Source: Amia ocellicauda
Taxonomy: Eukaryota > Chordata > Actinopteri > Amiiformes > Amiidae
DNA: 64,000 nt
Assembly (NCBI RefSeq): GCF_036373705.1
Contig: NC_089856.1
Span: forward strand, 3,481,501-3,545,500
Direction of reading: 5' to 3'
Within the stretch, counting starts at the first letter, position 1. Every line of letters starts with the position of its first letter. The notes beneath the pieces are model-generated. The model was given only the letters and a program-made list of their open reading frames with translations, had not been told where the DNA came from and made no database searches. Below are positions 1 through 10,859 of the stretch, in pieces. The position numbers and the translations under genes are program-made.

Positions 1-385
1 CCCCTGTCATAGTCCAGCTGCACTCTGATCTTCTGGGGTTTCCTCTTCACAGTGAGGCGTGTCAGTGGTGAGGTCAGTGCTGTGTACTCCTCTCCAAACA
101 GACATATAGTCCAGAATCCTCCTGCTGGGTTCACAGTCAAGACTCCTTTCCTGCTGCTGGACTCTTTGCTCACACCCAACCAGCAGAAATATCCGTCCCC
201 CACATCAACATCCCAGCAGTGCCTTCCTGAGCTGAACCCCTCAGAGCCCAGGACACAAGAATACCAATCAAACCTCTCTGGGTTGTCAGGAAGCTGCTGT
301 CTCTCAGCTCTGACTCTCACACTGGTTAGATCCTCAGACAGTGAGAGATGGGGGTCTGCTGTATTGGGGTCCAGCGTCACAGGAG
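1..385 (-). CDS. TRIM B30.2 (PRY-SPRY) exon, cut by left edge
   Basis: On the minus strand this is the last exon of a TRIM-type gene. It begins at a clean acceptor (tttctctttcag, with the AG just right of 385) and continues with the PRY motif [23 protein letters not shown] blocks [20 protein letters not shown] and WTICLFGEEYTALTS follow, and it is open through [12 protein letters not shown] to the window edge. About 128 residues are visible of the roughly 175 in intact copies here. B30.2 domains of TRIM proteins bind the target that the RING ligase then ubiquitinates. No upstream exons of this copy are seen between 386 and 1000, so it may be an orphan exon although its frame is open. It shares SSGRHC with the 8721 copy, while the copies at 5516, 20081 and 33889 have SSGMHC, so the cluster holds two subfamilies. 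Confidence 0.75.
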
Positions 386-959
386 CTGAAAGAGAAAGAG
401 AGAAAGGATTAGAAATCAACACTGAGCTACACAAAGACATTCAAACATGTCTTACATATGATGTAATGGTAATTCAAATAAATAAAGATGATACATTAAA
501 TAGTAAAATTAATACATCTTCACTTTGCCAAATTAATGGAAATTCAAATACATTTCTGGGATTGTCATCTCAAATTCTAGAAAATATTTCCAGATGAGAA
601 ATTCGTACATAATACAGAATAGGCGAATCGCTCATCACAGAGGTGTCCTCTTCAGCGTCATGACAAGCCGTTGAGACATTTAATCCATAATTGCTGATAT
701 CAAAAATACAATTGCTAATATCAGCAATTAATTTAATCTTAACCAGATGTTAATTAGTTTGCATTTTTGACATTGTTGTGGCAATGCTGTGTGTTATCTG
801 GGTACTAATTAGCATCCGGTTCTATTTTTTATATCAAACATGCATACTAATTAGCATCCGGTTTCGGCTGCTTTCTGTGTTACAGTCACTCCCCTTCTTC
901 AGAAAAGCCCCAGGCGGATGTGAATAACTCAGAGCACTCACAATGGCCATCCTGTCAGT
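386..959. other. Former TRIM intron 5 and intergenic sequence
   Basis: Positions 386-600 match, in reverse orientation, the sequence just upstream of the B30.2 exon at 8721, so this is old intron. The rest shows no gene. A short direct repeat (actaattagcatccggttt) occurs twice at about 804 and 845. Confidence 0.5.
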
Positions 960-1645
960 GTTACTGTCTGAGACCGCCCTGCTCACTGTTGAACAGCCTC
1001 AGCCTCAGCCATTCTCTACTGGTTTATGTGCGTTTCTAAGCTTCAGAGCCCACAGACCTCAGGATCACTCGACCCACACTTAACAATGGAAGTAGATCTG
1101 ATAGAGATGCTCAGGCTCGACCACAACAGGGAAGTCCACACTGACTAGGATGATCTCTCAGTGTGACACATATGTACAGGGCATGAAGGCCACACTGTTG
1201 GAAGCCCTTTCTCTGAGACTCTTGACACACATCCCAGTTCTGGTCAATTATCAGGCTGGCGTTACCTTGGTCCCTCAGTCAGCATCCACTGACTCACAGC
1301 AACACCGTCCTTCTCTGGCTGAGATTGGCAGTGTCTCTCTGGCTGGTGTAAATGCCCTCAGGTAACTGAAGCTCCTGTGTCTCTCCTCTCTTCTGCAGCA
1401 GAGACACTCTCACCCCCATCCTGAGACGGGGGTGCTGATGCAGACCTCCAGCCGTCCGTCTCTGCTCTGTCTAATCTGGGGGCCTGCTGCTTCTCACTGG
1501 ACACTGATACAGGACAGTCGTGTGTGTGTGTGTGTGAAAGCTATTGTAAAGAGAGAGTGTTGTTAGCAGATCACTTTGATATCAGTGTGAAGCCCTTTTA
1601 CCCCAGTATTTTTCAGTGTTTGTGCTCTAAGGTGTTTGCAGCAAT
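960..1645. repeat. Segmental duplication, block 1 (pairs with about 25190-26285)
   Basis: The sequence from cagacctcaggatcac to ttgcagcaata runs parallel to 25310-26286, with many substitutions. It holds no credible exon. The small ORF at 1150 is not conserved between the two blocks. The pairing matters because each block serves as an empty site for insertions in the other. Confidence 0.7.
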
Positions 1646-3163
1646 ACCAGTCAAGTCAAGATAGGAAGAGATAAAAGCATGTACTATCTCCAGATCCTTG
1701 AAAAAGCTATAAAAGCTACAATTTCAGGGCAGAATCAAAGATGACACCAAGAGTTTCGGCATGAATATGAAATATGAAATTTGGGGACAGAGCCCCAAAG
1801 TTATTGGCTATACCTTCGGTAGTCAGAGGGGCCAAATACTACAAGTCTTACTCTCATTTAGCTGGAGAACGTTTTTTGACATCCAGTATTTAATGTCCTG
1901 ATGTCAATCAAAGAGGGACTTCAAGGAATGATCATCACCAGCTTTCAAGGCAAGGTACAGCTGTGTATCATCAGTGTAACAGTTATAAGAAATGTTATGT
2001 TTCTGCAAAATCCCAGGGCGAACCCAGGGCGAGCATATATAAAGAAAAGAAAATAGGGCCCAAGATAGAACCTTGAGGTACCTGTGGTGGAAGAAAGATT
2101 TGGAGTCAGGAGTTCTAGTCAGAATTTATTACGTGCACGGGAGGAACAGCGCAACACAGAACTCAAAGGATTTTAGGCTTCCATGACACTGTTCCCCAAA
2201 AGTTTTGAGACAGAACAAAGCTTTTATACCCCCTCTGGGCCATACGCCCAAGGGGCCTTAACATTTTACAAACAGTGTCTGAATGGTCATTTCTAATAAC
2301 TAGCAGTGATTTCATTGGCATTCTAAATTATGCCTTCCCATTTCATCAATATTATGATTATTACTCATGAATAATAATCATTAACCTCTACATGCCAATT
2401 GCATTAGAAGGTACTTTGCAGTTAATACGTTGCAAGAAAGGAATGTGAGCTGCTGATAACCAAGTGAGGAGTAACAGCACACCAAGGAAAAAGGCAGGAT
2501 AGGATTTCTATATTTTTCCCCCACATACCCCACAGGGGATGGATGCCGAGGAAAAAGAGAAGTTACCAAAGTTAACAGAGAATGTTCTGTCTTTTAGGTT
2601 GGAATTAAACCACTTTAGGACAGTTCGTCATGTCCTAGGTCCATTCATCCCCAAGTCCACCGCCAGATGTCACCCTTACCACAATTCTGTCTGGCTCCTT
2701 CCCATCATCTGATTATCATATTATCATCCCCAGCTCATCAAACACTTACCACACCTGTCCTTCATTAACCCAGCTCTCTATTTATACTCCTTATCTTGTC
2801 TTGCCTCTGCAGCATTACTGAGCATTTCCCTTGTGAGTTTTCCTGATTTCCTGTATTATTGACCCTCGCCTGTTTCTCTATGTCTCCATCCTGGGATTAT
2901 CCTTCTGCACTCTATCTGCTTGATCGATTGACCTGTTGACTGTGACTCCAACTATGCCCTTTGCCTACTCTACATTGCCCTGTTTGCCAGTTTCCTGACT
3001 TCTGCTTGTATCCTGACCTGCCTCTGTTGCCCACACATGGGTCCTCCACACCACTGTCTGCTCCAGTGTGTCTAGTCCTGACTACAGTGCCCAGAATGCC
3101 AACCCCTTGCTTGAGATGGTCCAGGAGGATGGCATGATTGATCATGTAAAAGCCAGCACTAAT
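1646..3163. mobile_element. Unclassified insertion present in block 1 only
   Basis: Block 2 reads ggcagcaata directly into cagtcccttattg at 26286. In block 1 the same two sequences are separated by about 1.5 kb. A nested unit may start near 2083 (tgtggtggaagaaag). No coding domain was recognised. The 2800-3150 stretch is pyrimidine-rich and resembles an LTR or leader region, but no LTR pair or target-site duplication was established. Confidence 0.45.
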
Positions 3164-3230
3164 ACAGTCCCTTATTGTAACTCAATGTTTTAATAATTTC
3201 TATGTTTTCCTTTGCTCTTTGTGTGTAGCT

Positions 3231-4729
3231 CTATGGGGTGCCAAAAGCAAAACAGCACACACTTTTTTTTCCACGTGTCTTTTTTCACACATTTAACTTA
3301 AATCTAATGTTTCTTTCCCAGATTTAGTATATACTTAAGGCATTTTTTCCACATTTATAAAGATTTCAATTTTTAAAATAAATAATTAAATAAATGCTTA
3401 ATCTCTGTTTTTGAAAAATAAATACTTATCATTAGATTAAATATTTAACTAAATCTCTGAGTCACAATATAAATATATAGCTTTAAAATAAATATTTATA
3501 TAAATGTTAAATATAAATGCAAATGATAAATATAAGTATAAATGCTAAATATAAATCTAAATGTTAAATATAAAAGTTAAATCTAAATGTTACATATAAA
3601 TGTTATAAATATAAATATAAACGTTAATAAATGTAGAGTTTGCAAAATAAATATATAGCTAACATGCAAACACAACCCCGCCCCTACTTCAGTAATAACT
3701 TTGTAATGTCATTTTGATGCATCATCAGGGCATCAAATTGTCTGATTGTCTTTTTTCGTGATGTGGTCAGTGGAGCTAGTGGTCACTGATCTACTGAGTG
3801 GACACTGGCTCCCAACTTCCCCCTTTGATACACTGGCCCACAATCACACCAGCATATTGGATTTTTATTAAATAAGATATAGTCCTGGTTATCAGTGGTC
3901 CACTCTCTGACCCAGTGCACTGTGATAGTGGCTGGGTCATGCCTGTAACCAGATGCATTGTGGGATGCTTGTGTATAAAACACTCAATATAGGAAAGATC
4001 GTGAGATTCAGACAGTTTAATTTAGAATGCATCGTAAGACATGCATTTATGAAGTTTCAACATGTTTTTTATTTCCCCCGAAGTCAATTTCATAACAGAA
4101 AAACTAAGCTTTGAGCTGCGCTTCCTAAGCACTGATGAAAGCTGAAACGTTTGCTGCTTTTTTTTCTTGAGCGTTTAAGACCTGATTCCAGAAAACAAAA
4201 TGTCTGACTTTGTTCCCTTTTCAAGTTCTCTCTGTCTCTATATTGAACTCGCTGTCACCACACTTCAGCCACCGCCATTTACAGGGATCATGCCCCGTCC
4301 CCACTGCTGTGAGAGGCTGACCTGACTAGAGGGACGGGACTGTATTTACATGTTAGCTATATATTTATTTTGCAAACACCACATTTAACATTTATATTAT
4401 ATTTAACATTTGGATTTAGATTTAACATTTAGATTGAACATGTTGATTTATATTTAACATTTGCATTTATAGTTTACATTTATACTTATACTAAATATTT
4501 ATTTCAAAGTTAAATGTTTAGATTGCAAAGCCCATATTTAGGATTTAGCTAAATATTTAATTAAACGATATTTATTTTTCAGAAACGGAGATTCAGCATT
4601 TATTTAAGTATTTATTTTAAAAAACGCAATTTTTATCAATGTGGAAAAAAACCCCATAAGATTTAAGTTAAATGTGAGAAAAAAGCTGAGAAAAAAAGTG
4701 TGCACTGTTTTACATTTGGCACCCCATAG
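3231..4729. mobile_element. Non-autonomous element with long terminal inverted repeats, target-site duplication AGCT
   Basis: The ends are CTATGGGGTGCCAAA and its reverse complement, flanked by AGCT at 3227-3230 and 4730-4733. Inverted similarity extends inward for roughly 400 bp on each side, reaching ctaacatgcaaacac at about 3660 and its partner near 4350-4375. The arms are AT-rich and include degenerate aaatgttaaatataaa repeats. The paralogous block at about 26345-26360 reads straight through the site. No transposase is present. The superfamily is not clear from the termini. Confidence 0.7.
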
Positions 4730-4733
4730 AGCT

Positions 4734-5515
4734 CTGTCTGCTGCTTTAATTTCATTGTGCAGCTTCACAGTAGTCTGTAGAGATAGATGTTCAGGCACTA
4801 AAACTTTATATATTGTTTTTTCATGGTCTTACTGTGTGATGCTTCTGGAAATGTCTACATTGTGTCACAACTACAAGGCACTTTGGGTAAAGGATTTTGC
4901 GTAGAAATACTTACAGTGCCATTAAGTCCATTCATATTATCTGTATTGGTTTTTAATCTCAATTCAGAGTAAGAAGCATGTCAGAAAAACATTTGAGAGA
5001 CAGTAAGTATTTGCATGTGTTTATAATCCCCATTGTAAATGTACACTGAGAGGCACAACCCGGATCAGTCCATTCCAGTTGGCCTTGTTTCTCAGAAGGA
5101 GCTGTGCCGAGCCTGCCCTCTAGTGGAATAAGTGCTGATACTGAGAGTGCAGTGATGAAATAAGACAGGAATATGTTTGTTGCAGAGTTTTGTTTATATA
5201 TTATCAAGTGGCTGTTGTGAAATCTATAAAATTTCCTTATCCCCAAAAACTGAACAAATGATTTCCACAAACCTGAAAAAATATCTAGTGCACCTCTGAA
5301 CATTATTCACATTTCCTATAGCTAAGGGAACTTTGTGCCATTCAGCCCAATAAAGGATCCTGTGATGAGCATTCAAGTCAAAGGTTAATTAGTTCATCAT
5401 CAACTGCAATTGAGATTCAAGTCTTCAGAGTTTTAACCAGTACATTGCAATTGTATTCTGCATGGACTCCCTTTGCTGCAGTGAAATTGACCCTTCTCTG
5501 AATTACCCAAGATCT
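4734..5515. repeat. Segmental duplication, block 1 continued (pairs with 26355-28089)
   Basis: The sequence from ctgtctgctgctttaatttc through acctctgaacattattcac and gccattcagcccaataaagg to the former TRIM end parallels 26355-26876 and 27885-28089. Block 2 carries an L2 fragment that is absent here, so this block shows the pre-insertion state near 5295-5310. No gene is seen. Confidence 0.65.
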
Positions 5516-5950
5516 GTCCCTGGGGTCAGAGATTGACACCTCCCCCCTGTCATAGTCCAGCTGGACTCTGATCTTCTGGGGTTTCCTCTTCACAGTGAGT
5601 CGTGTCTCTGGTGAGGTCAGTGCTGTGTATTTGTCTCCACACAGAGCTATAGTCCCCTCCAAACAGACTTATAGTCCAGAATCCTCTTGCTGGGCTCAGA
5701 GTGAGTCCTCCCTTCTTGTTGCTGGACTCTTTGCTCACACCCAACCAGCAGTAAGATCTGTCATCCACATCAACATCCCAGCAGTGCATGCCTGAGCTGA
5801 ACCCCTCAGAGCCCAGAACACACTCACACACATCAAACCTCTCTGGATTGTCAGGAAGCTGCTGTATCTCAGCTCTGTCTTTCACACTGGTTAGATCCTC
5901 AGACAGTGAGAGACGGGGGGATGCTGTATTGGGGTCTAGAGTCACAGGAG
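5516..5950 (-). pseudogene. TRIM B30.2 exon, frameshifted and truncated
   Basis: On the minus strand the exon opens at a good acceptor, and [19 protein letters not shown] through FWTISLFGGDY is readable. The frame then breaks. Compared with the intact copy at 20081, 22 extra bases lie at about 5629-5680. They are an imperfect tandem duplication of the stretch ending ctatagtcc. The domain resumes in another frame as [20 protein letters not shown] and ends at SDPRD, after which unrelated sequence replaces the last 40 or so residues. No upstream TRIM exons exist in this orientation, because the LTR-like element at 6093 follows immediately. It is closest to the copy at 33889: both share the same insertion site of the 6093/34546 element. 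Confidence 0.85.
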
Positions 5951-6092
5951 CTGAAAGAGAAAGAGAGAAAGCATTAGAAATCAACACTGAGCTGCACAAA
6001 GACAATCACACGTGTCTTACATATGCTGTAATGGAAGCTAAAATAAATAAATACATCAATAAAAGATTAATGAAATAATAAATGTAAAACAT

Positions 6093-7917
6093 TGTAGCGT
6101 TAAGGGGGGGTATATTTTGATAGAGCATTCTAGCTCTGAGCTGAAGCTCTGATCTAAAGAAGATTTAAGTTACCAGAATTCCTGAGCTCATCGACCCATG
6201 AACTGTTCTACATCAAAGTGGCAGTTTTGAGAGGATGGCATTGAGAATGGGCCAAATGGCTTGGAATCCCTGCTGTGAAAATGTCTGGGGAATATGGCGT
6301 GGAGGTCATAAAACTCTTTGAAGTAGGCGAGAGCCAAAATCCCAAAACAGAGCTAGGAACCCAGGCCAACCGGCATTTCCAAAAGATGGCATGGATTGAC
6401 ATCAGTCATAAATCAAGCCTCCTCCAATAGGACACTGGGGGCTGAAAGCGAAGTCCACTCTCGCAAACTCAAGAACCTATCATCTATGATCTGACAGGCG
6501 TATAAAAGCTAGCGTATGGCATCTTTTGTTCTCTCTCTCACCCGAATCAGTAATCCGCTGCCACAGCTCAACTTGTAGCTCTGTTGCCAGAACCGAAACC
6601 GGAAACCAACTAAGTCTTTGCCGGCAACAGAAGAGTTAAAGTGGGAGAAGGAGATTGAGCCGTACGAAGAATTCTTTTAAAGGACTTTATTAAGTAAGGA
6701 ACTTTAGAAACTGCGCTGCCCGCCTGTACCCACCTGATCAGTGGAGTGTATGCAGCTGGTCGACTGCAATACAAAAGTGTTCAGTCATTTAAATAGCTAT
6801 TGAGTCTTAAAAAACTTGACCCTTGGAAATGAACAGGGCCCTGCTTTCCTCAAAGACTTTGTCTTCAAGTAACTACGGTGGAAACCCTGCTTGCAAAGAA
6901 GATTTTGTTCACAACCTTGGAGCCTTCAAACCAGTGGAAAATCTGTTTGGAAAAGACTCTACATTCGCAAAACCCCAACTTCCAGGTGCATCGACTGAGT
7001 GGAAGTTCTTGGACGAAGCCGAACCGGACTGCCTTTGTTCCAACCACACGGACCTCGTGCCGTGTGCTGTTATCTGAGCCCGAAGCCAGAGAGGCCTCTC
7101 TGCGACGAAGTTCAGATAAGTTTAACAGTTTGGAGTTCATGATTCATGACATTTGAGAAATCAGTTAGAAATGTTAATCTGTGATTCATAACTCTAGAAT
7201 GTGTAATATCATTTAGTTTTGCTTAAATATAAATGTGTGTTGCATTAAACTGTTTAGTTGATAATTTTAGAAATAAAATCTGTCAACGCCGAGAAATATC
7301 TTCTCATTCCTGTTTAACTGTTTAGTCTGAAATTGACACAAGTTAATAGACACCAGATTATTGGTGGCCCTGCCTATCCTTAATCATTGAATAATAATCA
7401 GTTAACTGATTAACAGTTAACTAATTGTGGTAACAAGTAATGATAGGATCTTTCTCGGGACCTAAACGTGAATGAGACTGATATATATATAACGAGAAGT
7501 TACCTGACATAAATACTAACCTGTGTAGTTATTTAATGTCTGACTAACAATACTAATGAGAGACTCACCTTCGTCTTACTAACCGGTATTGTAGTCAATG
7601 TGTTTATAACCTTTTTTTTTTAACGATTTGTGTTATCATATGTGATCCCATGGTCTTTGATTTGGTCACGGAAGTGATTTGTCTTTGATTTGTTGATCTA
7701 GAGTTGAATTTTAATTAGTTTTTCCCTTTTGTATAATTAGTGTAGTGCTACATTTAGTCTTTGTTTTTGAATAAATTTGACAATTTATATATTTGGAATT
7801 GGTGTCTGCGTCCAATTATTACAGAAATTGAGTTCTACAAGATTCCAGGATTCGTGATAAGGTGATACTATAAATTCACTTCTTTAATTGAAATTTATAA
7901 GTGTACCTTACGCTACA
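6093..7917. mobile_element. TGTAGCG...CGCTACA element, copy 1 (chimeric flanks)
   Basis: This copy begins TGTAGCGTTAAGG and ends CCTTACGCTACA, giving near-matching inverted termini of about 12 bp, and it is about 88-95% similar by eye to the copies at 17774 and 34546. It contains a TATA box (tataaaag, 6501), an AATAAA at 7272, and a PBS-like ttggtggccctgcc near 7360. TG...CA ends and 4-bp target duplications in the other copies suggest an LTR-retrotransposon derivative, but no LTR pair or protein domain is evident. Here the flanks do not match (acat left, catt right). The left flank is a minus-strand TRIM intron and the right flank is a plus-strand TRIM exon, so two insertions appear to have recombined. 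Confidence 0.75.
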
Positions 7918-9060
7918 CATTCCTGCAGGTGAGGACTGTTTACTCTGTGAATGCAGACTGACATCACTGCTCAATCACATTCACAGACTCATGTCAGTGT
8001 TTGTGTGTCAATATTTAGTAACCGGTCATGTTGTTGTTTTCCAGAACTACAAGAAGACAAAGAGCAGGTATATGAACTCCAGCCCGTCTTCCTCTTTTCT
8101 ATTGTATTGAATCCAGAGCCACAGCAGCCCTGACTCCTGAATATTATTGCAGAGCCCAGTGCGCAGTGCAGGATCCAGAGGGGGTTTCAGGAGCGCTGAT
8201 AGATGTTGCCCAGCACCTGGGCTCTCTGAAGTACAGAGTGTGGGAGAAGATGCTGGGGATTGTTCACTACAGTGAGTACTGGGGGCAGGGCCACAAGGGG
8301 GGAGGGGGATTTACAGACTTTCACAATACAGGAGCAACACTGAGCAGCATTCTTCCACTTAAATTAACCCAGAGCCAATGTCTGGTGTAACTGTAACATG
8401 GTTTTACATTCTTTTCCAAAATTATATCATCAATAACAAAACCAACTGAGTTTCTAAGCTGGTTTTCAGTTTCTAATCAGGATCATTCTGTATGAATTTC
8501 TCAACTGAGAAATAATTCTAAAATGATTCTAAATGATGACAATCCTAGAAATATATCTTAATTTTAAATTTCCATTCACTTCATAAAGTGAAGATGTATT
8601 AATTTTTCATTTTTTTTCAGCTATTTATTTATTTTAACTACCATTACAACATATGTAAGACACATGTGAATGTCTTTGTGCAGCTCAGTGTTGAATATTA
8701 ATCCTCTCTTTCTCTTTCAGCTCCTGTGACTCTGGACCCCAATACAGCATCCCTCCATCTCTCACTGTCTGAAGATCTAACCAGTGTGAGAGTCAGAGCT
8801 TCAAGTCTGAAGCTTCCTAACAACCCAGAGAGGTTTCAGTGGTGTTGTTGTGTGCTGGGCTCTGAGGGGTTCAGCTCAGGAAGGCACTGCTGGGATGTTG
8901 ACATGGGGGACAGATCTGACTGGTGGTTGGGTGTGACCAAAGAATCCAGCAAAAGATAAAATCACTTTTATCCCAGCAGAAGGTTCTGGACTCTATGGCA
9001 TTCTGAGGGGGCCTGTGTGTCTCCCAGTGAGAGAGTTCAGCACAGTGGGGAATATGTCAG
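7918..9060 (+). pseudogene. TRIM pseudogene, 3' half (end of exon 3, exons 4-6)
   Basis: On the plus strand the order is: the last bases of coiled-coil exon 3 ending cattcctgcag before gtgagg; exon 4 (8045-8067, 23 nt); exon 5 (8153-8271, 119 nt, encoding [20 protein letters not shown]); and exon 6 from 8721. Exon sizes equal those of the intact genes. The B30.2 exon reads [19 protein letters not shown] through [12 protein letters not shown], then stops at 8957. A frameshifted remainder continues to about 9060. RING, B-box and most of the coiled coil are missing because the TGTAGCG element abuts exon 3. It therefore cannot make a full TRIM protein. Confidence 0.85.
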
Positions 9061-9579
9061 CCTTCATTCCCTATAGACTAGTTGTGATGTTTTAGGGAAG
9101 AGAACATGCCCCCTTCTGATAACAGAGTCTCCTCCTGCCTCTTCATTTCTGAATGGGAGAAGAATTTGCTACCAGTCATATATTCATTTATTTTGCATTA
9201 TTTGCTACTTATTTCCCAGAGGGAGTGGAGGCAGACGATATGATTAACTTCTTAAGGACAAATATTCCAATTATTCTGGACCTTGGGGAGGTCTACAGAG
9301 ATCTGAAAATGGCACACATCATTCCATGGGGCCCAGTCCTGTGCCAGACAGGTGTCTGAGGCTTGTCATTATGAGATTGCTGCACTTTTGAGTCCGGGAA
9401 TTGATTCTATGAGCCACCAGGAAGAAGGGAAAGATTGGAGAGTGCTTTGAGGATTGTTTTTTCCCCACAATGTTTAATTGTTTAATGAGTTATCTTTTTT
9501 GTCATGTTAATATGTTCAATGATTACAGCTCCTAAAAATCCTAATCAGTTATATAAAACCCATAATATTAAGGATTCTT

Positions 9580-9835
9580 ATTCTAACAACAGTGGTGGCA
9601 CATTTTCCCAACACTGGTTGCAATGCTGCAGACATGCCACAATACCAGTGTCCACAGCCAGAGAAGAGAGGTCATTTTCAAAGCTGCAACTGGTGAACAG
9701 CAGGCTTTGAAGTCTGTGCTCAGAAGAGAGGCTCTCTGATCTTTACTGCTGGCCATCGAGAAGGACATTCCAGTGAACCACACTGAGGTTATCAACCATT
9801 TCAAGAAGATGGCACCCAGAAGACTGGGGCTGTAA
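9580..9835 (+). pseudogene. hAT transposase C-terminal (dimerisation) relic
   Basis: The frame ending at 9710 reads IPVSTAREERSFSKLQLVNSRL. This matches the conserved hAT dimerisation motif around ERSFSKLK. After a stop, another frame continues with LLAIEKDIPVNHTEVINHF and ends at the TAA at 9833-9835. The catalytic N-terminal part is not seen. A preceding open stretch at 9153-9359 may be part of the same gene but is not diagnostic. This is a decayed fragment of a hAT element related to the ZMYM1-like group. Confidence 0.7.
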
Positions 9836-10453
9836 TGACATCACTGGATGTGCATGCCCTTTATTGCCCTTCACCCCTGCCCTCCCGTTACTCTGTGCAT
9901 GGGTCTGAGTAACAGTTTATATTCTGTTCAAGCAACTGGAATCTGTACTGTTTCTATTGAATCAACAATTCAATAGGGTGTAAAAAATACTGACCTCAGC
10001 TGTATATCAGACAGCTCAGTGCTCTGGTGTCCCTACAGGTTTACAGGATGTGTGAGGGGAGACAGGTCCAGGCTAAATACGTTCAGTGACACTATCTCTT
10101 TAAAGCAGAATCAGGCTCAGCTACAAGGCAGACAATTTTGTTCTAGATTCACAGACTCTTCGTACAGGGGAATCCCATCTCTGCAGTCCTGAATAATTCT
10201 GCTCTTAATGCCAGCTTGTGACCTGGGCTCCCTGTTTTATTGCTTTTCTAAGGAAGCTTGTTCAATACCATTGACATCTTTTAAGAAGATATGCAAATCC
10301 CTTTAAACATTTTCTTGAATAAATGAATAGACCTGCCACACAGAAGAGCATTCCTCTCCAATGAGTCAATAGTGCAGTGGGAGGATGCTGCCCCTAGTTT
10401 CAGCTGCAGTCTCAAAGGAGGAGAGTTTTACCTGTAGGTATTAAAATGAGCAG
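9836..10453. other. No gene recognised
   Basis: AT-rich to mixed sequence without a conserved ORF, structural RNA or recognisable repeat. The 3' end grades into the old 5' flank of the RING remnant at 10511. Confidence 0.4.
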
Positions 10454-10466
10454 TAAAAGTGAAAGT
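10454..10466 (+). promoter_or_regulatory. Degenerate ISRE-like box of a dead TRIM copy
   Basis: The stretch aaaagtgaaagta aligns with the GAAAGTGAAAGT boxes upstream of the two intact TRIM genes. The first GAAA is mutated to AAAA. It lies in the equivalent position, ahead of the RING exon remnant. Confidence 0.5.
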
Positions 10467-10510
10467 AAATCTGGGATCAGAAGCCTTTACTGAGAGCAGG
10501 ACAGGCTGGA

Positions 10511-10842
10511 GCTCTCCCGTGTGCCGTGACATCTACATCTCCTGTACTACAGACATGTAGCCACAGCTTCTGTAAAGCCTGTCTGGAGCAGTACTGGGGA
10601 CAGAAGGACGCTCAAGAATGTCCAGTGTGCAGGAGAAGGTCTTCTAGGGATGATCCTCCCCTCAGCCTGGCTTTAAAGAATCTGCGAGAGTCAGTCTTAA
10701 AGAAGAGAAGTCAGAGACACCCAGCAGGGCGAAGCTCTTGTGTCTGGCAGATCAAGAGGTGCTCGGTGTTGATTGTCTCACTTCAAGAAAACATGACAAC
10801 CACAAATTAATTTATGAGAAAGAGGCAGTTCAGACATACAAG
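10511..10842 (+). pseudogene. TRIM exon 1 remnant (RING and B-box), broken
   Basis: The RING core [20 protein letters not shown] and [10 protein letters not shown] is readable in the frame from 10526. The start codon and first residues are missing: the 5' UTR ggagctc is joined directly to the ctctcc of the coding region. This looks like a deletion between the two ggagctct repeats that flank that segment in intact copies. The B-box is shortened, with the first Cys-x2-His pair lost, and continues in another frame with [13 protein letters not shown] up to 10842. It lies downstream of the B30.2 pseudogene at 7918-9060 on the same strand, so it is a separate copy and not its first exon. Confidence 0.85.
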
Positions 10843-10859
10843 GTTGGAAATTGTATTTA

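Noticed and set aside
6823-7156. An 84-92-residue open frame in all three TGTAGCG elements
   Set aside because: The three copies are open in different frames after small indels, and substitutions show no codon bias, so conservation comes from the element and not from a protein.
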